From: Micromonospora sp. CCTCC AA 2012012
GTDB taxonomy: Bacteria > Actinomycetota > Actinomycetes > Mycobacteriales > Micromonosporaceae
NCBI RefSeq assembly: GCF_040499845.1
Contig: NZ_CP159342.1
Coordinates: 5,146,001 to 5,210,000, forward strand
Direction: 5' to 3'
Length of the DNA: 64,000 nucleotides
Below the pieces are notes generated by a model. It saw nothing but the letters and a program-made list of their open reading frames with translations, did not search any database and was not told the origin of the DNA. A program made the translations under genes and the position numbers. Shown here piece by piece: positions 28,637-36,427 of this stretch (position 1 is its first letter; each line of letters begins with the position of its first letter).

Positions 28637-29727
28637 CGGCCCGGTGCCAGCCGCGCGAGCAGGTCGGTCACCACGTCGGGGGTGACGGTGAGCTGGCCGA
28701 TCTGCGGGAGCTGCCCGGCGATCTCGCGGACCGTCAGGGCCCGCAGCACCTCCGGCGGCAGGTCGGCGTACGCGGCCAGCTTCGCCGCCTCCGCCTCGGC
28801 CTCGGCGTGGCCGACCGCGCGTACGCCGTCGGCGCGGGCCGCCGCGAGCAGCCGTTCCTTCTCGGCCGCGCCGCCGGCCAGGACGCGCTCCTTCTCCGCC
28901 TCGGCGGCGGCCAGCACCCGGGCCCGCTCGGCGGCCGCGGCGTTGGCGACCTTCTCGCGTTCCGCCTTGCCCTGCGCGGCGGCGAGTTCGGCGTCGGCGT
29001 CCAGCTCGGCGCGGCGGCGGGTGTTCGCGCCGTGCTGCTCGACGAGCTGCTGCTCCCGGCGGGCCAGCTCGATCTTGTTCTGGAGTTCGTTCTCGGCGAT
29101 GCCGCGTTCCTGTTCGACGGCCTGGGCGCGGCGGGCGTAGGTGGCCCGGTCGGCCTGGACCTGGACGGCCTCCCGGGTCGGGGTCTGGAGGGCCCGTTCC
29201 AGCTCGGGTTCGGGGCGGATCGCCACCACCCGGGCGCTGACCACCGCGACGCCGAGGTCGGTGAGGCGGGGGTCGTCGCCGAGCGCGCCGGAGACCGCCT
29301 CGCGGACGGGCGCGACGGTGGTCAGCGCCTCGGCCAGCGGCACCCGGGCGAGCAGGTCCAGGGCGGGCTGCTGGGCCAGCTCGGCCAGCAGGGTGGCGAC
29401 CTGGTCGAGCGGGCGCGAGCGGGCCGTGCCGGTACGCGGGTCGACGGAGAAGTCGAGGCGGCCGGCGGCGCGGGCCGGGTCGGCGACCCGGTAGGTCACG
29501 GTGGCCTGGACGGTGATGTCGGCGAAGTCGCCGGTCCGGGCGTGGAAGAGCAGCGGCAGCTCCCGGTCGTCCACCGGCACCTCGCTGAGCACCGCGTTGA
29601 GCGGCCGGTACCAGAAGGACTGCCCGGTGCCCTCGCGGCGGAGCTTGCCGGCGACGTGCAGCCGGACCCAGTTGGTCGGCGTGCCGCGCAGGTGGCGCAG
29701 GAACAGCCGTCTCGTCACATCAGCCAT
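28633..29727 (-). CDS. SPFH/Band 7 domain protein with long coiled-coil
   Basis: A 364-residue protein: an SPFH domain (about 30-190, including VDDRELPLLFHARTGDFADITVQATVTYRV), then an Ala/Glu/Arg-rich coiled coil to about 320, as in flotillin/stomatin-like proteins that form large oligomers. Unlike classical SPFH proteins there is no N-terminal membrane helix. ATG 29727 has GGGGAGG at eight bases; the frame to 29754 starts within the leader. It is co-translated with the NAD-kinase-like gene and sits behind an operator overlapped promoter. Confidence 0.85.
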   Translation of the reverse strand: MADVTRRLFLRHLRGTPTNWVRLHVAGKLRREGTGQSFWYRPLNAVLSEVPVDDRELPLLFHARTGDFADITVQATVTYRVADPARAAGRLDFSVDPRTGTARSRPLDQVATLLAELAQQPALDLLARVPLAEALTTVAPVREAVSGALGDDPRLTDLGVAVVSARVVAIRPEPELERALQTPTREAVQVQADRATYARRAQAVEQERGIAENELQNKIELARREQQLVEQHGANTRRRAELDADAELAAAQGKAEREKVANAAAAERARVLAAAEAEKERVLAGGAAEKERLLAAARADGVRAVGHAEAEAEAAKLAAYADLPPEVLRALTVREIAGQLPQIGQLTVTPDVVTDLLARLAPGR

Positions 29728-29756
29728 GATCAGTTCCTCCCCTTTTTCGTCCATCC

Positions 29757-29785
29757 GACGATAACTGCTCTGCTAAGTTATCGTC
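29757..29785. promoter_or_regulatory. Operator-like inverted repeat between SPFH and NUDIX-regulator genes
   Basis: Perfect 10-base arms GACGATAACT / AGTTATCGTC with a 9-base spacer. It lies in the 75-base divergent gap and covers most of the predicted promoter for the SPFH operon, which is how an NrtR-type repressor site would be placed. Confidence 0.8.
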
Positions 29786-29787
29786 AA
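29758..29787 (-). promoter_or_regulatory. Promoter of SPFH / NAD-kinase-like operon
   Basis: Minus strand -35 TTGACG and -10 TATCGT with 18-base spacing, 31 bases upstream of the SPFH ATG. The inverted repeat overlaps both boxes. Confidence 0.68.
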
Positions 29788-29802
29788 GGTGGTGATAAAG
29801 AG

Positions 29803-30489
29803 ATGCCCGAGTACCCGCCCTTCGCCGTGACGGTCGACCTGGTCGTACTCACCGTCCGCGCGGACGAGCTGAGCGTGCTGCTGGTCCGGCGCGGCATCCC
29901 GCCGTACGAGGGGTGCTGGGCGCTGCCCGGCGGCTTCGTCGGCATCGACGAGGACCTGCCCGACGCGGCGGCCCGCGAGTTGACCGAGGAGACCGGGCTA
30001 CCCGAGCCCGCCGGCCACCTGGAACAACTCGGCACGTACGGCCGGCCGGAGCGGGACCCGCGCGGCCGGGTGGTGACGGTGGCGTGGCTGGCCCTGCTGC
30101 CCGACCTGCCAACCCCGGTCGCCGGCAGCGACGCCGCCTCGGCCGAGTGGCTGCCGGTCTCCCGGCTCACCCCCGGTCAGCTCGCCTTCGACCACGACCG
30201 GATCCTCGCCGACGGGCTGGAACGCGCCCGCGCCAAACTGGAGTACACGCCGCTGGCCGGCGCCTTCTGCCCGGCCGAGTTCACCGTGGCGCAACTGCGG
30301 GCCGTCTACGAGACGGTCTGGGGCACCCGCCTGGATCCGCGCAACTTCCACCGCAAGGTCACCGGCACGCCCGGCTTCGTCGAGCCGGTCGGCCGCTCCA
30401 CCGAGGGGGACCGGGGCCGACCCGCCCAGTTGTTCCGGCGCGGCCCCGCCACCCACCTGCACCCGCCCATGCTCCGCCCGGACCACTGA
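29803..30489 (+). CDS. NrtR-like NUDIX / winged-helix regulator
   Basis: The product is 228 residues. The N-terminal NUDIX domain carries a complete box (G44, E50, REL at 58-60, EE at 62-63, G65), and the C-terminal 70 residues (FTVAQLRAVYETVWGTRLDPRNFHRKV) match the NrtR-type winged helix. In NrtR, ADP-ribose bound by the NUDIX fold releases DNA, coordinating NAD metabolism. The intact box means hydrolysis is possible. The gene is divergent from SPFH and NAD-kinase-like genes with an inverted repeat between. AAAGAG lies just upstream of ATG 29803. Confidence 0.88.
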   Translation: MPEYPPFAVTVDLVVLTVRADELSVLLVRRGIPPYEGCWALPGGFVGIDEDLPDAAARELTEETGLPEPAGHLEQLGTYGRPERDPRGRVVTVAWLALLPDLPTPVAGSDAASAEWLPVSRLTPGQLAFDHDRILADGLERARAKLEYTPLAGAFCPAEFTVAQLRAVYETVWGTRLDPRNFHRKVTGTPGFVEPVGRSTEGDRGRPAQLFRRGPATHLHPPMLRPDH

Positions 30490-30530
30490 CGGCTCGGCCT
30501 GCCGGCGACGTCCACCCGGGGACACCGACC

Positions 30531-31547
30531 TCAGTGGGCTCCGAAGAGGAGGGAGAGCCGCACGGACGGCCAGCTCCCTCCGACGGGGATCGGCACGTCG
30601 ACGGCCTCCCGGGGGACGGGCGGGCGCTGCGGCGCGGGCGCCGGAACCTCCGCCACCGGCACGGGAACCGGCCGCGTCGCCTCCCGGGGAGCCGGTGGTG
30701 CCGGCCGGACCGCCGGCCGGACCGCCGCGCGGTGGGCCGGCGGGACCGGCCGGGCCGGCGTACGGGCCGGTCGCGTGGACCGGACCGCGGCCGGGCGGGA
30801 GCCGAGGGTGCGGCCGGGACGGAACCCGGTCGCGGTGGTCGTCGGCGTCGGGTCGCACGGTGCCGACGAGGCGGCGGACGGGCTCGGCGACGGGACCGTC
30901 GAGCCGGAGGGGTCCCCGCCTCCCGGCGTCGCGGCGGGGGTCGGGTCGGGGACCGGCAGGGAGAGCGTGACGGTGGGCAGGGGCAACGGATCGGGGCTCG
31001 GCGGGTCGACCGGTGACGGGCTCGGGGACGGGCCCGGTGAGCCGCTGGGCGACGGGGAGGGCGAGCCGCTGCGGGACGGCACCGGGGCGGCCGACCTGCT
31101 GGGCGGGGCCGGCACCGACCGGGGCCGCCGCGCCGACGCCGGGTCCGGGGCGGCCGGTCGGACGGGTGCCGCCGCGGCTGACCCGCCCGCCACCGCGGCT
31201 GCGGGCGCGGCCGGCCGGGGCGGCACCGTGGTCGGTACGCCGGGCGACGGGAGCGCGGGCTGCCCGGTGGCCGGCACCGGCACCACCACCGGCCCGATCG
31301 AGGGGGTCGGCAGGAACGGTGTGCTGCTGTTGGGCAGGGCCGTGCTCCCCACGGTGGCCGACCCGGCGCTGAGCGCGGCGAGGATCGGCATCGAGGCGGT
31401 GCCGGCCAACAGCGCCACGGTGAAGAGGTAGCCGCGGCTGGGCCCGCCGAGACCGGCGGCCCGGTGCGCGCCGACGACGCGGCGGTAGCCGCCGGCCGGC
31501 ACCCGGTGACGACCGGGGAACTCGGGACCTGCTGCTGGCTCGGGCAC
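30531..31547 (-). CDS. Proline/serine-rich membrane-anchored protein of unknown function
   Basis: This 338-residue protein has a short N-terminal region, one helix (about 40-62, GYLFTVALLAGTASMPILAALSA) and then a disordered Pro/Ser/Ala/Val-rich segment of about 240 residues with Ser-Pro repeats. The end is RLSLLFGAH. GTG 31547 is preceded by GAGGAG at six bases. No catalytic motif is present. It is probably a type II anchored or exported protein; low-complexity ORFs of this sort are common in actinomycetes, but the clear start signal supports it as real. Confidence 0.6.
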   Translation of the reverse strand: MPEPAAGPEFPGRHRVPAGGYRRVVGAHRAAGLGGPSRGYLFTVALLAGTASMPILAALSAGSATVGSTALPNSSTPFLPTPSIGPVVVPVPATGQPALPSPGVPTTVPPRPAAPAAAVAGGSAAAAPVRPAAPDPASARRPRSVPAPPSRSAAPVPSRSGSPSPSPSGSPGPSPSPSPVDPPSPDPLPLPTVTLSLPVPDPTPAATPGGGDPSGSTVPSPSPSAASSAPCDPTPTTTATGFRPGRTLGSRPAAVRSTRPARTPARPVPPAHRAAVRPAVRPAPPAPREATRPVPVPVAEVPAPAPQRPPVPREAVDVPIPVGGSWPSVRLSLLFGAH

Positions 31548-32049
31548 CGGTTCTCCTCGTCGTCGACCACGGACATGCGGGTACGCCGGGAAGCCGCCGT
31601 CGAAACGGACAAAAGGCACTTCCCGCCCCTGGTCAGCTTGAACCAGTGACGTTCAGTTCACCAGGCGCCACAGCGTGTCGACACACAAATTGTCCGTCGG
31701 TCCGGTCGAGCCGGACGAGGCTACGATGACAAATACCTCGATGGGTCGAGAAGCAGACAAACGTCCACCGCCGGGGAGGCCGTACTGTGGGCCCGCTCAC
31801 CTCCTCTGCAATCATTCAGGCACGACGGCAACGCAGCCGCGACCTCCGCGCACCCTCGCGGCAGGCGCGGTACGGCGCCGGCGCTCCCGAACCGGGTTCG
31901 TCCCAGAATCCGGCTCACGCCGCGCGGCAACCCTCACCGGGGCTAGGCGCGGCCGCCAGGAACCAGCCCGGCACCGGCCGGGCGGGCGCACGATTTGCGC
32001 GGAACGGGTCACCCCCCGGCGCCGGCGCAGACACGACAGGGAGAGACGG
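31548..32049. other. Intergenic region before bkd-type operon, 502 bases
   Basis: Between the proline-rich gene and the E1-alpha gene. It holds a 10-base palindrome GTGTCGACAC at 31675-31684, an inverted repeat TCCGG-N5-CCGGA at 31701-31715 and a -35 like TTGTCC at 31690-31695, but no well-spaced -10. An open frame at 31787-32158 overlaps the E1-alpha start and looks like a shadow. A leader for the dehydrogenase operon is likely but not proven. Confidence 0.5.
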
Positions 32050-33234
32050 ATGGCAAAGGGCGACCCCGGGGTCACCACCCGCAGCCGGCGGGCCGCACCC
32101 CGTTCCAAGCGAGCCGCCTCGGCGGCCACCGGCGAGCCGGAGCTCGTACAGCTGCTGACGCCCGAGGGCGAGCGGATCGAGAGCGCGTTCGGGCCGGACG
32201 GCACCGAGTACCGCGTCGACTTCACCGACGAGGAGTACCGCGGGCTCTACCGCGACCTCGTGCTGGTCCGCAAGCTCGACGCCGAGGCCACCGCGTTGCA
32301 GCGCCAGGGCGAGCTGGGCCTCTGGGCCAGCCTGCTCGGCCAGGAGGCGGCCCAGGTCGGCTCCGGGCGCGCGCTGCGCAGCCAGGACATGGCCTTCCCG
32401 ACCTACCGGGAGCACGGCGTCCTCTACTGCCGGGGCATCGACCCGATCATGCCGCTCGGCCTGTTCCGCGGCGTCGACCAGGGCGGCTGGGACCCGAACG
32501 AGTTCAAGTTCAACATGTACACGATCGTGATCGGGGCGCAGACCCTGCACGCGACCGGGTACGCCATGGGCGTCCACATGGACGGCCGGACCGGCACCGA
32601 GGACGGCGAGGCGGTGATCGCCTACTTCGGCGACGGCGCCACCAGCCAGGGCGACGTCAACGAGGCGTTCGTCTGGGCCAGCGTCTTCAACGCCCCGCTG
32701 GTGTTCTTCTGCCAGAACAACCAGTACGCCATCTCCGAGCCGCTGGAGCGGCAGACCCGCGTCCCGCTCTACCAGCGGGCCGGCGGCTTCGGCTTCCCCG
32801 GTGTCCGGGTGGACGGCAACGACGTGCTCGCGTCGTACGCGGTGACCCGGCACGCGCTGGACAATGCCCGGCTCGGCCAGGGCCCCAGCCTGATCGAGGC
32901 GTACACCTACCGGATGGGGGCGCACACCACCTCCGACGACCCGACCCGGTACCGGATCGCCAGCGAGGTCGAGGCCTGGCAGGCCAAGGACCCGATCGCC
33001 CGGATGAAGGCGTTCCTGGTCAACCAGCAGATCGCCGACGAGTCGTTCTTCACCGAGGTCGACGAGCAGGCCCGCACCGAGTCGGTGCACCTGCGCGAGC
33101 GGGTGCTCAACATGCCCAACCCGCAGCCGGTGACCATGTTCGACCACGTCTACCCGCACGGGTCGCCCGAACTCGACGAGCAGCGGGCCCAGTTCACCAA
33201 GTACATGGAGTCGTTCGAGGGGAGCGCCCACTGA
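32050..33234 (+). CDS. Branched-chain / pyruvate dehydrogenase E1 alpha subunit
   Basis: A 394-residue thiamine-diphosphate dehydrogenase subunit that decarboxylates a 2-oxo acid. The TPP motif is GDGATSQGDVNEAFVWASVFNAPLVFFCQNN, about 195-225. MYTIVIGAQTLHATGYAMG and YRMGAHTTSDDPTRYR are characteristic of the actinobacterial bkdA/PdhA-C type. ATG 32050 has GGGAGAG upstream. It is coupled to the beta subunit (TGATG). Actinomycete homologs act on branched-chain 2-oxo acids, giving acyl-CoA primers for branched fatty acids; substrate choice is inferred. Confidence 0.93.
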   Translation: MAKGDPGVTTRSRRAAPRSKRAASAATGEPELVQLLTPEGERIESAFGPDGTEYRVDFTDEEYRGLYRDLVLVRKLDAEATALQRQGELGLWASLLGQEAAQVGSGRALRSQDMAFPTYREHGVLYCRGIDPIMPLGLFRGVDQGGWDPNEFKFNMYTIVIGAQTLHATGYAMGVHMDGRTGTEDGEAVIAYFGDGATSQGDVNEAFVWASVFNAPLVFFCQNNQYAISEPLERQTRVPLYQRAGGFGFPGVRVDGNDVLASYAVTRHALDNARLGQGPSLIEAYTYRMGAHTTSDDPTRYRIASEVEAWQAKDPIARMKAFLVNQQIADESFFTEVDEQARTESVHLRERVLNMPNPQPVTMFDHVYPHGSPELDEQRAQFTKYMESFEGSAH

Positions 33235-34223
33235 TGGCCACGGAGACGCTCACCCTCGGCAAGGCCCTGAACACCGGTCTGCGCAAGGCCCTGGAGAACG
33301 ACCCGAAGGTCGTCATCATGGGCGAGGACGTCGGCAAGCTGGGCGGCGTCTTCCGGATCACCGACGGGCTCCAGAAGGACTTCGGCGACCAGCGGGTGAT
33401 CGACACCCCGCTGGCCGAGTCCGGCATCATCGGCACCGCGGTCGGCCTCGCCATCCGCGGCTTCCGCCCGGTCTGCGAGATCCAGTTCGACGGCTTCGTC
33501 TACCCCGCGTACGACCAGATCGTGTCGCAGGTGGCGAAGATGCACTACCGGTCGCAGGGCAAGGTCACCATCCCGATGGTGATCCGGATCCCCTACGGCG
33601 GTGGCATCGGCGCGGTCGAGCACCACTCCGAGTCGCCCGAGGCGTACTTCGCGCACACCGCCGGCCTGAAGGTGGTGACCTGCGCGAACCCGCAGGACGC
33701 GTACGTGATGATCCAGCAGGCGATCGCGTCGGACGACCCGATCGTCTTCCTGGAGCCGAAGCGGCGCTACTGGGAGAAGGGGCCGGTCGAGCTGGACGCC
33801 CCGCTCGACGCGGCGTACCCGCTGCACTCGTCCCGGGTCGCCCGGGCCGGCACCGACGCCACCGTGCTGGCGTACGGGCCGATGGTGCGGACCGCCCTGG
33901 ACGCGGCGACCGCCGCCGCCGAGGACGGCCGGGAGCTGGAGGTCATCGACCTGCGCACGCTCTCCCCGCTGGACCTCACCGCCGCGTACGAGTCGGTGAA
34001 GCGCACCGGCCGCTGCGTGGTCGTCCACGAGGCCCCGGGCAACCTGGGCCTGGGCTCGGAGATCGCGGCCCGGATCACCGAGGAGTGCTTCTACTCACTG
34101 GAGTCCCCGGTGCTGCGCGTCACCGGCTTCGACACCCCCTACCCGGCCAGCCGGGTGGAGGAGGAGTACCTGCCCGACCTCGACCGGGTGCTCGACGCCG
34201 TCGACCGCACCTTCGGCTGGTGA
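33234..34223 (+). CDS. Branched-chain / pyruvate dehydrogenase E1 beta subunit
   Basis: A 329-residue transketolase-like subunit: GEDVGKLGGVFRITDGL, the IRIPYGGGIGAVEHHSESPEAYF region with the conserved His pair, and a C-terminal domain with VIDLRTLSPLD and the VVVHEAP motif. ATG 33234 overlaps the E1-alpha stop by one base. It forms the heterotetramer with the upstream product. The next gene, E2, begins at GTG 34220 or ATG 34229. Confidence 0.94.
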   Translation: MATETLTLGKALNTGLRKALENDPKVVIMGEDVGKLGGVFRITDGLQKDFGDQRVIDTPLAESGIIGTAVGLAIRGFRPVCEIQFDGFVYPAYDQIVSQVAKMHYRSQGKVTIPMVIRIPYGGGIGAVEHHSESPEAYFAHTAGLKVVTCANPQDAYVMIQQAIASDDPIVFLEPKRRYWEKGPVELDAPLDAAYPLHSSRVARAGTDATVLAYGPMVRTALDAATAAAEDGRELEVIDLRTLSPLDLTAAYESVKRTGRCVVVHEAPGNLGLGSEIAARITEECFYSLESPVLRVTGFDTPYPASRVEEEYLPDLDRVLDAVDRTFGW

Positions 34224-34228
34224 GCGGC

Positions 34229-35716
34229 ATGTCGCGGATCAAGGAGTTCAACCTCCCCGACCTGGGCGAGGGCCTGACCGAGGGCGAAATCCTCGCCTGG
34301 CTGGTCAAGGTGGGCGACGTCATCGAGCTGAACCAGCCGATCGTCGAGGTGGAGACGGCGAAGGCGGCCGTCGAGATCCCGGCGAAGTGGGCCGGCCAGG
34401 TGCGGGCGATCTTCCAGCCGGAGGGCACCACGGTCGAGGTCGGCACGCCGATCATCTCGATCGACACCGACCCGGGCGCGGGCCCGATCGAGGAGTCGAC
34501 CACCGCCGCCCCGTCGTCGGCCCTCCCCACCCCGTCGGCGGCCTCGCTGGCGGCGGTGGAGATCGCCCCCGAGGAGGGCATGGTCGAGCCGGGCCTGATC
34601 GGTGGTGTGGCCCCGGGCGGCCGTACCGCCGTGCTGGTCGGCTACGGCCCCCGTAACGCCCCCGCCAAGCGCCGCGCCCGCAAGGACGGCGTGCCGGCCC
34701 AGGCCGCCGCCCCGGCCCAGGCCGCGCCGGCCCCGGTCGCCCCGGCTCCGCAGCCGGTGGCGGTCGAGACGGTGGTCACCGCGCCGGCCAACGGCAACGG
34801 TGCCGGCGGTACGCGAACCGGTGGGCTGGTGCTGGCGAAGCCGCCGGTGCGCAAGCTCGCCAAGGACCTCGGCGTCGACCTGGGCACGCTGACCGGGTCG
34901 GGTCCGTTGGGGTCGATCACGCGGGAGGACATACAGCGGGCGGCGAGCGGGACCCCGGCGGCGGCCGAGCCGCTGACGGTCGCGGCGCCGGCCACGGCCG
35001 CCGCGAGCTTCGGCGCGGACCGCGAGCAGCGCATCCCGGTCAAGGGGGTACGCAAGCTCACCGCCGAGAACATGTCCCGTTCGGCGTTCACCGCCCCGCA
35101 CGTGACGGAGTTCCTGACCGTCGACGTGACCCGGGCGATGAAGGCCCTGGACCGGCTGCGCGAGCGGCGGGAGTGGCGGGACGTCCGCGTCTCGCCGCTG
35201 CTGCTGGTGGCGAAGGCGGTGCTGCTGGCGGTCAAGCGGTACCCGATGGTCAACTCGACCTGGGCCGGCGACGAGATCGTGGTCAAGGAGTACGTCAACC
35301 TCGGCATCGCGGCGGCCACCGAGCGCGGCCTGATCGTGCCGAACATCAAGGACGCCGGGCGGCTCTCGCTGCGCGAGCTGGCCGACGCGATGACGGCGCT
35401 GGTGCAGACGGCGAAGACCGGGAAGACCTCCCCGGCCGACATGTCCGGCGGCACGCTGACCATCACCAACGTCGGCGTCTTCGGCGTCGACACCGGTACG
35501 CCGATCCTGCCCCCGGGCGAGTCGGCGATCCTCGCCTTCGGCGCCGTACGCGAGATGCCGTGGGTGCACAAGGGCAAGGTCAAGCCGCGCCTGGTGACCA
35601 CGCTGGGTCTCTCCTTCGACCACCGGATCATCGACGGTGAGCTCGGTTCGAAGTTCCTCCGCGACATCGGGGACTTCCTGGCCGACCCGGAGGCGGCGCT
35701 GCTCGCCTGGACCTGA
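34229..35716 (+). CDS. Dihydrolipoamide acyltransferase (E2), one lipoyl domain
   Basis: A 495-residue E2 component. It has a lipoyl domain with VETAKAAVEI (Lys45 modified), a Pro/Ala-rich linker, a peripheral-subunit-binding domain (KPPVRKLAKDLGVDLGTLTGSG) and a catalytic domain ending in SFDHRIIDG, whose His/Asp pair is the acyltransferase center. It completes E1-E2; no E3 (dihydrolipoamide dehydrogenase) is in this window, so it must use a distant lpd. GTG 34220 in frame, overlapping the E1-beta stop, is an alternative start. Confidence 0.93.
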   Translation: MSRIKEFNLPDLGEGLTEGEILAWLVKVGDVIELNQPIVEVETAKAAVEIPAKWAGQVRAIFQPEGTTVEVGTPIISIDTDPGAGPIEESTTAAPSSALPTPSAASLAAVEIAPEEGMVEPGLIGGVAPGGRTAVLVGYGPRNAPAKRRARKDGVPAQAAAPAQAAPAPVAPAPQPVAVETVVTAPANGNGAGGTRTGGLVLAKPPVRKLAKDLGVDLGTLTGSGPLGSITREDIQRAASGTPAAAEPLTVAAPATAAASFGADREQRIPVKGVRKLTAENMSRSAFTAPHVTEFLTVDVTRAMKALDRLRERREWRDVRVSPLLLVAKAVLLAVKRYPMVNSTWAGDEIVVKEYVNLGIAAATERGLIVPNIKDAGRLSLRELADAMTALVQTAKTGKTSPADMSGGTLTITNVGVFGVDTGTPILPPGESAILAFGAVREMPWVHKGKVKPRLVTTLGLSFDHRIIDGELGSKFLRDIGDFLADPEAALLAWT

Positions 35717-35735
35717 CGGTTCCTCGCACCAGCCG

Positions 35736-35777
35736 ACGGCCGGTGTGCCACGGGTGAACGCCCGGCACACCGGCCGT
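35736..35777 (+). terminator. Terminator of dehydrogenase operon
   Basis: Fourteen-base arms ACGGCCGGTGTGCC and complement enclose a 14-base loop, 19 bases after the E2 stop, followed by TGCCGTTT. Confidence 0.8.
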
Positions 35778-35938
35778 TGCCGTTTCGGAAAGAATCGTCG
35801 GCGCTGACGGGGTGTTGACCTACGATCCGAAGGTCCGTGGTTCAGCTCACCTACTAATCGATGGAATCTGGCCGCGTTTTGCGCTTCAATAGAGACATCA
35901 AGGGGCTGACAACCGAATAGCCAGGAGGAGAGACCCAG

Positions 35939-36076
35939 ATGAGCATGATCGAGCGAATCCGCACCCGCCGCGACGCCAACCGCCGCGCCCGCGCCATCGA
36001 GCACGCGCTGCGTTCCGCCAACTCGCCCGCGGTCCGCGACGAGCTTCTCGCCATCGCCCAGCGTCACATGAGCTGA
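35939..36076 (+). CDS. Small 45-residue Arg-rich protein
   Basis: ATG 35939 has a strong AGGAGG at 35924-35929 with ten-base spacing; the frame encodes a 45-residue helical, Arg/Ala-rich protein (MSMIERIRTRRDANRRARAI ... LLAIAQRHMS) ending at TGA 36074-36076. The codon use looks like that of its neighbours (GC at third positions). It is in a stretch with no other gene and has its own terminator. No function is evident; DNA- or RNA-binding is a guess from charge. Confidence 0.72.
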   Translation: MSMIERIRTRRDANRRARAIEHALRSANSPAVRDELLAIAQRHMS

Positions 36077-36107
36077 CGCACCAAGACTTTTCTCACCTCC
36101 TCCAGTT

Positions 36108-36142
36108 CGAGGACCCGTCCGGTCGCACCGGGCGGGTCCTCG
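36108..36142 (+). terminator. Terminator after the 45-residue protein gene
   Basis: A hairpin CGAGGACCCG-T-CCGGT with a CGC loop and complementary arms (one base bulged) is followed by GCGTTT. Confidence 0.75.
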
Positions 36143-36427
36143 GCGTTTCGGGTGCGATTGACACCGGGATTCCACCTCGCTGCACCGCCCGGTACGGTGG
36201 GTCTCGGTCGCCACCCACCGGTCCGGCGAGCACAGCGGGCCGATAGAAGCCGATCGACACCGAGCGGCGACGGTGGGTGACGACCGGTGCTCCCCGGACG
36301 CCTCCGGGCGGCCACCGGATACGGTGCGGGGAGCCCGCACGGCCGGTACCCGCCGGCGACGCCGGCAACCATGCCGACGGTCCCCGATCGGCATCGGCGG
36401 CCGACATGTGATGGAGGAGGCGCACCC
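36143..36427. other. Leader region of LppU-like gene, no other gene
   Basis: 285 bases. It contains TTGACA at 36158-36163, but no -10 at normal spacing. The bases before ATG 36428 include GGAGGAGG, a strong ribosome site. No conserved RNA fold was recognised. Confidence 0.45.

Noticed and set aside
31787..32158. A 123-residue frame overlapping the E1-alpha start
   Set aside because: Composition is Ala/Pro/Arg-rich shadow, there is no Shine-Dalgarno signal, and it overlaps a well-supported start in another frame.
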